From positions 62,001-126,000 of the forward strand of contig NZ_JAMLJJ010000004.1 of the NCBI RefSeq assembly GCF_023736155.1: 64,000 bases of DNA, in the 5' to 3' direction. This document shows, one piece after another, positions 50,747 to 57,675 of this stretch (its first letter is position 1; each line of letters opens with the position of its first letter). A program made the position numbers and the translations under genes. The DNA comes from Larsenimonas salina. Its GTDB lineage: Bacteria > Pseudomonadota > Gammaproteobacteria > Pseudomonadales > Halomonadaceae. The notes under the pieces are model-generated. The model had not been told where the DNA came from, did no database searches, and saw only the letters and a list, made by a program, of their open reading frames with translations.

Positions 50747-51271
50747 ATGACGCGCTGGCGCGACCCGGCCAAGGATCCGCGTCAGGAAAAGAAAACCGAC
50801 CTCATCACCCCAGAAGGCTTTGCCCGCATCGAAGGCTTGCTTGACCACCTGACCCGCGTGCGCCGCCCGGAGCTTTCAAGAAAGACCGGCGAAGCCGCCG
50901 CCCAGGGCGATCGCAGTGAAAACGCCGATTACACCTACAACAAGCGTGAGCTTAACAAGACCATCTCCCGCATCGCCTACCTGCAAAAGCGCCTTGACGC
51001 CCTCACGGTGGTCGACCGGCTCCCGGACGATCAATCAAAGGTCTTCTTTGGCGCCTGGGTCACGCTCGAGGACGACGACGGCGAGGAAATGACGGTGCGG
51101 CTGGTCGGCCCCGATGAGACCGACAACAAAAGGCGCTGGGTCAGTGTCGATGCGCCGCTGGCGCGGGCGCTGCTCGGCAAACCGCTGGACGCCGATGTCG
51201 AGGTCGCCGCCCCCGGCGGCACCACCCGCTACCTCATCACCGACATCCGCTACGAGACGCCGGAGGCCTGA
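50747..51271 (+). CDS. greB: Transcription elongation factor GreB
   Basis: 174 residues. Coiled-coil N-terminal domain with the acidic tip GDRSENADYTYNKREL (catalytic Asp and Glu) and C-terminal FKBP-like domain with VFFGAWVTLEDDDG, typical of GreB rather than GreA. Rescues backtracked RNA polymerase. Start at the second ATG (AAGGGA 7 bases upstream); an ATG at 50732 is also possible. Confidence 0.93.
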   Translation: MTRWRDPAKDPRQEKKTDLITPEGFARIEGLLDHLTRVRRPELSRKTGEAAAQGDRSENADYTYNKRELNKTISRIAYLQKRLDALTVVDRLPDDQSKVFFGAWVTLEDDDGEEMTVRLVGPDETDNKRRWVSVDAPLARALLGKPLDADVEVAAPGGTTRYLITDIRYETPEA

Positions 51272-51286
51272 CTCCGGGCGTACTCG

Positions 51287-51314
51287 CGCCGCCGCCCGAT
51301 CAGCGGCGGCGTTT
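51287..51314 (+). terminator. greB terminator embedded in the end of rsmC
   Basis: Nine-base stem CGCCGCCGC/GCGGCGGCG, loop of seven, then GTTT. The right arm codes the C-terminal arginines of the convergent rsmC. Confidence 0.5.
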
Positions 51315-52283
51315 CGGATAACGGCAGGCGTAGACCTTGAAGCGGCGATTGTCGGCCAGCACCTCGACCTCGTTGAACACCTCTTCCAGGGCGCTTTGGT
51401 ACGGCAGAAACGCGTTCGCCACCAGATACAAAACGCCCTTCATCTTCAGTGCGGCGGCAGTCTGTTGAATCATGCGCTGGGTCGGCTCGAGCGTGATTTC
51501 CCGCTCCTGATGAAACGGCGGATTGGTCAGAATCGCATGAAACCGGCCATCCACCTCGCCCAGCATATCGCTTGCAATCACTCGACCCTCAAGGCCGTTG
51601 GCTGCAAGGGTTTGACGGGTGGACTCAAGCGCGAAATGATTGACGTCGCAGGCCGTCACATTCGCGCCCTGGCGCGCCGCGAACGCCGCGATGATGCCAT
51701 CGCCGCAGCCCACATCCAGCACCTCGCCGGTCAATTCCGGTACATGTTCGAGCATCAGCGTCGTGCCGTCATCGACCTTGCCGTGGCCGAACACCCCCGG
51801 GTGCGACTTGAGCGTCAACGCGTCGAACTCTACAGCGCTGAACGACTCGGCCGGCGTGACAGTGCGCGCCTCGGCCTTGAACAATGAGCACCGACGCGCG
51901 TTATCCAGCCGCTCGCTTTCAAGCCCAAGCCCCTCGAGCAGCTTCGGCAGCCGCTTGATGCCGCCCTGATGCTCGCCAACGATTTCGATCGACGCACCTT
52001 CGCCAAGGCCATTGCAGAGGGTTTGCAGCCACCAGAGACCCAGCGCCTGCGCCTTGGGCCAGAACAGCAGCGCCTGATCAAACGGTGCGTCCGGCAGTTC
52101 GATGCCCTCAAACACCATGATGCCGCGTGCCCGGTAATGGTTGGCGATGGCGTGATCCGCCGTCCAGACCGCCGCACCGGGCGCGACATCACCGCCTTCA
52201 GGCGGCGCGACCCACAGCGCCGCGGCGTAATGGCCGATCTCCTGACGAGCCAGCAGTTGAAAGACAGGTCGGTCTTCGCTCAT
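51300..52283 (-). CDS. rsmC: 16S rRNA m2G1207 methyltransferase
   Basis: 327 residues. Duplicated methyltransferase fold; the active C-terminal half has VLDVGCGDGIIAAFAARQ and the catalytic NPPFH motif, and the N-terminal half is degenerate. Ends in KRRR. Start overlaps the cmoM stop as ATGA, so the two RNA methyltransferases are co-translated. Confidence 0.92.
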   Translation of the reverse strand: MSEDRPVFQLLARQEIGHYAAALWVAPPEGGDVAPGAAVWTADHAIANHYRARGIMVFEGIELPDAPFDQALLFWPKAQALGLWWLQTLCNGLGEGASIEIVGEHQGGIKRLPKLLEGLGLESERLDNARRCSLFKAEARTVTPAESFSAVEFDALTLKSHPGVFGHGKVDDGTTLMLEHVPELTGEVLDVGCGDGIIAAFAARQGANVTACDVNHFALESTRQTLAANGLEGRVIASDMLGEVDGRFHAILTNPPFHQEREITLEPTQRMIQQTAAALKMKGVLYLVANAFLPYQSALEEVFNEVEVLADNRRFKVYACRYPKRRR

Positions 52284-53071
52284 GACGCCTCCGGGCGCTG
52301 TAAACAGTAATGAAGGTAGCGGCCAAACCGCCAGTAGGGTTCCTGAGCGCCGAAGCGCGTCTCGAGTTCCAGAAGCTCCTCGAGCGTCTTGTCATCCGGG
52401 GCGCGCTCGCGCAGGTAATCATGAAAGACCCGAATGCCCGCAACCGCCCGGCACTCGAAGCCGGCCGCGGTGATCCACTGACTGACCTGATCGTGGGTCA
52501 TCGGTGAAATCGGGGTAAGCCGCTTGTGACGCCCCTTGCCGGCCAGGTTTCGATCTTCCACCACCCGGGTGGTGTTGCCTTTAACGATGTTCGAAAACCT
52601 GAGCGCATCGAGGTTGAACACCATCAGCGACAGCCAGCCGCCGGGTTTGACCTGGGAATACAGAAGCGGCAGCGCCTCCTCCGGGTGCGCCATCCACTCG
52701 AGCATCGCGTGGCACAGCACCAGACCGAACGGCTCGGCCGCACTTCGGGCAAAGGTTTGAAGGTCGGACTGAACGCACGGGATGTCATCACCGAGCGCGG
52801 CCCTTGCAAAGGTGAGCATATCCATGGACGGCTCGACCAGCACCGGCGAAAGCCCCTGCGCCTTGGCCCATGCGCTCATCTGTCCGAGCCCGCCGCCGAT
52901 ATCCAAAACGCGCTGACCGGGCTCAAGCGGAATATGTTCCTGAATGTGCGCCTGCACCCGCGCCAGTCGCAGTTTCCCGCGGGACGCACCGTACATCGTC
53001 TCGGCGAATTTTTCGGCCAGCCCGTCGAAATACCGATCGGTTCCCGGCTGATAGCCGCGCTCATCGCCCAT
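52280..53071 (-). CDS. cmoM: tRNA 5-carboxymethoxyuridine methyltransferase CmoM
   Basis: 263 residues. Methylates the terminal carboxyl of cmo5U34 to mcmo5U34. FDGLAEKFAETMYG, VLDIGGGLGQMSAWA, HAMLEWMAHPEEALP and GIRVFHDYLRER align well with E. coli CmoM. The start at 53071 has AAAGG nine bases upstream; the ATG at 53080 directly abuts it. Upstream of rsmC. Confidence 0.9.
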   Translation of the reverse strand: MGDERGYQPGTDRYFDGLAEKFAETMYGASRGKLRLARVQAHIQEHIPLEPGQRVLDIGGGLGQMSAWAKAQGLSPVLVEPSMDMLTFARAALGDDIPCVQSDLQTFARSAAEPFGLVLCHAMLEWMAHPEEALPLLYSQVKPGGWLSLMVFNLDALRFSNIVKGNTTRVVEDRNLAGKGRHKRLTPISPMTHDQVSQWITAAGFECRAVAGIRVFHDYLRERAPDDKTLEELLELETRFGAQEPYWRFGRYLHYCLQRPEAS

Positions 53072-53138
53072 CGCACTCATCCTTTAGGAAAACGCGCGCA
53101 TTGTAGGCCCGCCCGCCCGTGAACACCAGACGCCGCCT

Positions 53139-53167
53139 TTTACATGCAAACAGCTTCTGCCTATAAT
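53139..53167 (+). promoter_or_regulatory. tRNA-Arg promoter
   Basis: TTTACA (53139-53144), 17-base spacer, perfect TATAAT (53162-53167), then a GC-rich discriminator GCGCACCCC, the layout of stringently controlled stable-RNA promoters. Confidence 0.85.
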
Positions 53168-53178
53168 GCGCACCCCGT

Positions 53179-53255
53179 GCCCCCATAGCTCAGCTGGATA
53201 GAGCGTCCCCCTCCTAAGGGGAAGGTCTCAGGTTCGAATCCTGATGGGGGCGCCA
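53179..53255 (+). tRNA. tRNA-Arg (anticodon CCT)
   Basis: 77 bases. Acceptor GCCCCCA/TGGGGGC, D-arm AGCTCAGCTGGATAGAGC, anticodon loop CTCCTAA (CCT, reads AGG), T-arm with GGTTCGAATCC, and encoded CCA. Its 3' end is repeated imperfectly at 57180-57210, marking it as a probable integration site. Confidence 0.97.
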
Positions 53256-53269
53256 CCGCCTTCTTCGCG
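53235..53269 (+). repeat. Left att-like repeat: tRNA-Arg 3' end and flank
   Basis: CGAATCCTG at the T-arm through GCCACCGCC and TTCTTCGCG recurs at 57180-57210 with two mismatches and one four-base gap. The two copies enclose the AT-rich two-gene operon. Confidence 0.65.
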
Positions 53270-53299
53270 GTATCGCCTTGCTGATGCGCGTTACCGTTC

Positions 53300-53683
53300 T
53301 CACGTCTCGCTAGTCAGTTCGATGTAACTCGATTCACCCTCACCGCAGGCGCCGAATAACCAGCCCAACACAAACGCCAACGTCGTTCGCCCTGCGTGAT
53401 CGCGATTCACGCGCCCCCGCGACCATCCTGAGAGAAGTTCACCTTCCGTGGTCAGGCAGTGATAAAGAAGCTCGATGGTATCTACCCCAGTCACCCGGCC
53501 GACAAGATGCCCTGTTTGAATCGTTCCGCCCTGATACGTGCCCGTAATGTGCCCCGCTGCGACGTGGTAATGAAATACCGTGTCGGTGCCTGAGCGCCCG
53601 TCGGTGTTATTCAAGGCCACAAACCGCCGATCGCCTAAAAGGTCGCGCCTCGAGCGCGGCTTTTTTGTGCCCGTGTACGGCAA
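53300..53683 (-). CDS. Small hypothetical protein, N-terminal start uncertain
   Basis: Up to 127 residues. The core FHYHVAAGHITGTYQGGTIQTG and ELLYHCLTTEGEL resembles a family of roughly 110-residue soluble proteins sometimes mislabelled N-acetylglutamate synthase. The only upstream starts are TTG at 53683, which lies in a terminator-like repeat, or an internal GTG; the gene may lack its proper start. A decayed copy of its C-terminal codons lies at 57230-57290. Function unknown. Confidence 0.55.
   Translation of the reverse strand: MPYTGTKKPRSRRDLLGDRRFVALNNTDGRSGTDTVFHYHVAAGHITGTYQGGTIQTGHLVGRVTGVDTIELLYHCLTTEGELLSGWSRGRVNRDHAGRTTLAFVLGWLFGACGEGESSYIELTSET
53637..53674 (+). terminator. Terminator-like hairpin, left copy of a repeated block
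   Basis: AAAAG-GT-CGCGC, loop CTCGA, GCGCG-G-CTTTTTT. The segment 53648-53674 recurs at 57344-57371 with one extra T, so it belongs to the same duplicated unit as the tRNA end. Confidence 0.55.
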
Positions 53684-54101
53684 CGGGCCTTTGGGTCATA
53701 TACGCACGCACCTGCGGCAATCCACCGCCAATAGACCGCCTTGGCTCCTTTTGGATGATTGAGGACGGCTTTTTTTAGAGATAGATTAAATACAAGCGAC
53801 GCATGGTCGATCTACGGCAAAGCGCGTGTGACAGGGGTGCGCCTTGCAGACAGTCGTAAGCGAATCTGCACCCCTAAAACTGCCCCGCGCCCCAATTGTG
53901 GCGCGGCTCGGGGCCGGGTGCATAGGTGCAAGGAAACCGATGCATTTAGCGCGCAGGCGGGGCGGGGAGTCGACAGCGCGCCGGGGGGATAAATGGTTTG
54001 AAAACCTCAAGTCTTAGTCAGAGTGAAGACGAGTAACAAGGATCGACCAACGATCAAAATTGGATAATATCTTAGGCAGTAAGGACAAATAAGGTGCAAT
54101 T
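53684..54101. other. Gene-free left part of the island
   Basis: GC-rich up to about 54000, then abruptly AT-rich. No coding frame is convincing. GATAAT at 54063-54068 may serve as -10 for the nuclease operon, but no good -35 is found. AAGGTG at 54091-54096 is the ribosome site of the next gene. Confidence 0.4.
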
Positions 54102-55226
54102 TTGAACACGAACAAAAAAGCAGTAAATGCTGGTGTCGACGCCATATTAGGCTTCGAATTCCAACGCAACTGTGCTTTATTTTTACTGCTTCAAAATTAC
54201 GATGAGATTAAAGAAAAAGATTTTTTTATATGCATTGAGCATCATGACGACTTTTTACTTTGCTATAGAACAAATTGCCGTAGCTATATAGAAGAAATTC
54301 ATTCTTACCAAGCTAAGAAAAAGTCGGGTAGCATCTGGACTATAAACCAAAAATTCATCGAAACTGTCGCCAAAATTCTTGAAGCTGGAAACGACCTAAG
54401 GCAAGACCCAATCCCTAAATCCAGCAACTATAGCCACAAGTTAAGCTTTATATCCAATACTGAAATAAAACTAACCTACAAACCTAAAAAGATCGAAAAA
54501 GAAAATGGCAAAAAAGAAATAAATCACCTACTAAACGAACAAAGGCTTTCAAGCCAGTATAATGAAATCCCATCAGATATCAGAGAACACTTAGAGCAAA
54601 AAGTATCAGAATTCTGTTCCAAAGAAAGCATAACCTACCACAGCGATGAATTTGATAATTTCAATATTGAGTGGGTAGATTTACCCCGAGATAAAAAAAG
54701 ACAAAAATATATTCTAATAGGTGTGATCAAGGAAAACTTTTCTAACATTTCAGATGCGGCTGCCGCAGTCGACCTACTGCTGAACTTATTTAGAGAAGTG
54801 GAGTCCGTATATAACCAAGGAAAGATAGTTAAATTATTAGATAGCTCCAAAAGAGTTGAAGGCGAAGTTGTAAAACAAGCTATCAACGTTATTAACAATG
54901 AGCAAAAAACATTCGATTTATGGCGAAATCACTCGAAGGAACTATCTAAAGAGCTTAATATCCCTATAGGTATTCAAAATAGACATGAAAATTATATATT
55001 AGATACTTTCGAACTACTAAAAGATATGAAAAACCACGAACACCAAATAATAAAAGACTATGTAAAGAATAATGATTATTCGATGCTATATTGTAGCCAT
55101 GAAGAAATTTTTAAACGCTACACCGAAGATATTACAAGATCTAAAAATATAAATTTAGACAAGATTAACATTTTTTTTGCTGTTTTGTGCACATACGTAG
55201 AATATCATGGTAGATACTTAAAATGA
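54102..55226 (+). CDS. DUF4297/Cap4-like nuclease effector (LmuA-like)
   Basis: 374 residues, cytosolic. The N-terminus holds GFEFQ (17-21), CALFLLL, then E46, D49/D50 (IEHHDD) and Q70-x-K72 (SYQAKKK): the spacing of the PD-(D/E)xK nuclease fold found in DUF4297/Cap4 proteins of defence systems. The rest (about 110-374) is helical, unrecognised, and probably binds the partner. Start is TTG with AAGGTG five bases upstream; no ATG is near. Composition is strongly AT-rich, unlike the chromosome. Coupled by ATGA to the next gene. Family assignment is by motif, not by search. Confidence 0.65.
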   Translation: MNTNKKAVNAGVDAILGFEFQRNCALFLLLQNYDEIKEKDFFICIEHHDDFLLCYRTNCRSYIEEIHSYQAKKKSGSIWTINQKFIETVAKILEAGNDLRQDPIPKSSNYSHKLSFISNTEIKLTYKPKKIEKENGKKEINHLLNEQRLSSQYNEIPSDIREHLEQKVSEFCSKESITYHSDEFDNFNIEWVDLPRDKKRQKYILIGVIKENFSNISDAAAAVDLLLNLFREVESVYNQGKIVKLLDSSKRVEGEVVKQAINVINNEQKTFDLWRNHSKELSKELNIPIGIQNRHENYILDTFELLKDMKNHEHQIIKDYVKNNDYSMLYCSHEEIFKRYTEDITRSKNINLDKINIFFAVLCTYVEYHGRYLK

Positions 55227-56992
55227 GTATAGACATTAAATTTAACAATTTGTTCGTAGGATCAGAAAGCTCAAAACTATGCTTTTACGAAGAATTCTCC
55301 CCACAAGCCAACATCATTAGTGGGCGAAACACCTCTGGAAAAAGCTCTCTACTTCAAAGTATCTTATTCACTTTTGGGATTAACGACGTTCGCGAAAACC
55401 TGTCTGAAATTCTTGATTATAAACCTATATTTCGAGTTGATTTTACTAAAACAACAGAAGGTAACCAAGAAAGATACACTATCGTTAGAGAGGAAAACTC
55501 TATTTACATTAGAGAGCCAAACGGTAAGGTTGTTCCTTTCTATGGCATCAATGCTGACCAAAGCTCAGAGCACATAAAACTTAAAGAATATGTGAGGAAT
55601 TTAACCGGATTTTCTTTACACTTAGAACAACATGGCGAACTAAAATCAGCACCACTCGAAAGTATGTTTTTGCCGTACTATATATCTCAATCCGTAGGAT
55701 GGGTATATTTACGCGAATCATTCTCCAATCTTCAATATTACAAAAACTTTCAAAGTGATTACTTGGATTATTATCTAGGCATCATTAATAACTTTGATCG
55801 AAAACTTCACAAACAATTAACAAGACGCAAGGAAGAGCTTCGATCTAATATCAAAAACCTGGAGAGATATAGTCAAAAAGCTGAGCTACAGTTTTCAAAC
55901 CTGATAGACGAGCAGTTTGGCATAGATGCTGAAAACTACATCAAAGAATACGTTGATTTTTCAAAATCACTCGAAGATGAAAGAAACAGCTATATACGAT
56001 TTTGCAACAACCTCTCATTACTTCAGAATCATCACAAAATAATAAAAAGGACAAAAAAACACGTTCATAAGCAAAGCTACAACGATATTGATCGCTGTCC
56101 TGCTTGCACACAGGTTTTGTCATACTCATTAGAAGGTTTATATAGCTATTATCAAAAATATAACGACACCATTGAGCTTGAATCGAAGATAAAAGAAAAT
56201 ATCACTCTAGAAAAGTCTAAAATAAACAGTTCAGCGAAAAGAATTAACTCGCTTAAGGAAACTATATCTTCTAAATATGAAGAAGTTTTAAACGTGGAAT
56301 TTGATGGAGTAACATTTGAGCAATGGATCAAAAACAAAGCGAGCGTCGAATTATATTCTAAAATAAAGCTCGACATAAAAAACTTCGAGGAAGAGGTTCT
56401 TAAAACCAACGAACATCTTCGTTCAATGTCGACTGAGGAAGATGTAATAAGAAAAAGAAAGGAAAAAGAAAAAGAATTTAAAACAATATTTTCTAACTAT
56501 CTGTCAAAATTATCGCTTCCCCCATTGACTAGTTTCAGATACTTAAACCTGTATGAAATTCGATCTTTCCCACGTCAAGGAGTCGAATTGCATAAGACGG
56601 TTATGGCTTACCATTTTGCATTGAACACTATTATCGCGAAATCAAATTTCGCGCATAGACTGCCGTTTATGTTAGATGCCATTCTAAAAGAAGACATTGA
56701 TGAAACTAATATAGATGTAATTTTATCGTTTGCAGGCAACAATCTTCCAACTGATACACAAAGCTTTATATCTATATCTGAGCATGTGAAAGATGGCGTT
56801 GCAAACCAAACAGATCAAGGAATAAAACCAATAGAGAAACTTAATATCAGAGAAGTCAAAAATACCTACTTCCCTGAAAATTCCAAAATCATCTATATAG
56901 GTGATGGAAAAATTGAGCGAGGGCTTATCTCCCTAACACTAGATAATTATCAAAAAATTTATGAAGACACTATTGCGATCACATCAATTTAA
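55223..56992 (+). CDS. SMC/Rad50-like zinc-hook ATPase (LmuB-like)
   Basis: 589 residues. Walker A GRNTSGKS (34-41), long coiled coils (about 190-290 and 310-440) around a CPAC hook at 292-295, and a C-terminal ATPase half with RSFPRQGVELHKTVMAYHFAL where an LSGGQ-type signature is expected, then LPFMLDAILKED (Asp485), where the Walker B catalytic Glu position is Ala. It would act as a dimeric sensor that grips DNA and controls the coupled nuclease. Shorter than most LmuB proteins. AT-rich and foreign in codon use. Confidence 0.82.
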   Translation: MSIDIKFNNLFVGSESSKLCFYEEFSPQANIISGRNTSGKSSLLQSILFTFGINDVRENLSEILDYKPIFRVDFTKTTEGNQERYTIVREENSIYIREPNGKVVPFYGINADQSSEHIKLKEYVRNLTGFSLHLEQHGELKSAPLESMFLPYYISQSVGWVYLRESFSNLQYYKNFQSDYLDYYLGIINNFDRKLHKQLTRRKEELRSNIKNLERYSQKAELQFSNLIDEQFGIDAENYIKEYVDFSKSLEDERNSYIRFCNNLSLLQNHHKIIKRTKKHVHKQSYNDIDRCPACTQVLSYSLEGLYSYYQKYNDTIELESKIKENITLEKSKINSSAKRINSLKETISSKYEEVLNVEFDGVTFEQWIKNKASVELYSKIKLDIKNFEEEVLKTNEHLRSMSTEEDVIRKRKEKEKEFKTIFSNYLSKLSLPPLTSFRYLNLYEIRSFPRQGVELHKTVMAYHFALNTIIAKSNFAHRLPFMLDAILKEDIDETNIDVILSFAGNNLPTDTQSFISISEHVKDGVANQTDQGIKPIEKLNIREVKNTYFPENSKIIYIGDGKIERGLISLTLDNYQKIYEDTIAITSI

Positions 56993-57041
56993 AGTCGGTA
57001 ATAAAATAAAAAACTTTGTATATTAAAACCTGATAACTACC

Positions 57042-57084
57042 GGACTTTATCCTGCCAAAGCTTTGGTTCTGGCAGGATGAGTCC
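57042..57084 (+). terminator. Strong hairpin after the nuclease-ATPase operon
   Basis: GGACT-tt-ATCCTGCCA pairs with TGGCAGGAT-g-AGTCC (14 pairs with a small asymmetric bulge), 49 bases after the stop. There is no T-tract; an alternative is the inner 12-base palindrome CCAAAGCTTTGG. It may be a terminator or an element end. Confidence 0.4.
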
Positions 57085-57179
57085 TTCGTTCGAAACGGTA
57101 AGACATGGTATATATAAAGGTATATCAAACCAAAAATAAAATTAAAATATTTACAAAAACAACAACATATAAATAAAAA

Positions 57180-57210
57180 CGAATCCTGCTGGGCCACCGC
57201 CCTCTTCGCG
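57180..57210 (+). repeat. Right att-like repeat (decayed tRNA-Arg 3' end)
   Basis: CGAATCCTGCTGGG joined to CCACCGCCCTCTTCGCG: same as 53235-53269 but missing four bases (the end of the acceptor strand) and with two substitutions. It cannot be part of a functional tRNA. Confidence 0.65.
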
Positions 57211-57229
57211 CGTTTGCCCTTCTGGCTTT

Positions 57230-57371
57230 CTTCCCGTGGCGCGTTTCATCGGTCAGTTCGACATAACTCGACACCCCTCGCCGCCCGCGCCCGCTGGAAT
57301 AAACGCACTTAAACGTATCGACGATACCTCTCGCCCGCCGCACCCTCGAGCGCGGCTTTTTTTGTGCCCGT
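57230..57371 (-). pseudogene. Truncated second copy of the small hypothetical gene
   Basis: On the minus strand SSYVELTDET matches SSYIELTSET at the end of the gene at 53300. The DNA GTCAGTTCGACATAACTCGA at 57252-57271 differs at two of 20 bases from 53313-53332, and 57344-57371 repeats 53648-53674. About 250 bp of the middle are missing, so this is a remnant. Confidence 0.6.
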
Positions 57372-57675
57372 ATTTGGCTATGCGCATTGAGGCCGGCTTT
57401 CGTTGCAAAACCTGTTGGCGCGTTGGTCAGACCTTCGGCGTTCCTTCCAACTGAAGACCTTGCCGTGTGAAGAGACAACAGGCATTCGCACCGTACTGAT
57501 CAACGTGCCGGGGAACTCATGCTCCAGGACCAACGCTCATCACATAAGAGACGACCCTACGCTGGAGATAGTGCGTGCCACTCATGTATGACGAGATGGT
57601 CCATAAATGGTGTCGCCGTCTATCCTGATGCGACGCTCTGCCCCAGAAGGGGGCACTTTTTTGGCTCTCAAGGGA

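Larger units (their letters stand above)
56993..57675. other. Gene-free right part of the island and its junction
   Basis: Holds the hairpin 57042-57084, AT-rich sequence to 57179, then the repeat copies at 57180-57371 where GC rises again. From 57372 to 57675 no gene, tRNA or integrase remnant was recognised. Confidence 0.4.

Noticed and set aside
53759-54010. Overlapping frames in the gene-free left part of the island
   Set aside because: Both strands give Arg/Pro/Cys-rich products with no ribosome site and no similarity; they look like chance frames in GC-rich sequence.
57125-57478. 117-codon minus-strand frame at the right junction
   Set aside because: Only about ten codons match the small gene at 53300; the rest spans AT-rich island and flank, so it is a remnant in chance fusion, not a gene.
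53256-57600. Integrase, transposase or IS ends associated with the island
   Set aside because: No frame with recombinase motifs and no terminal inverted repeats with target duplication were found.
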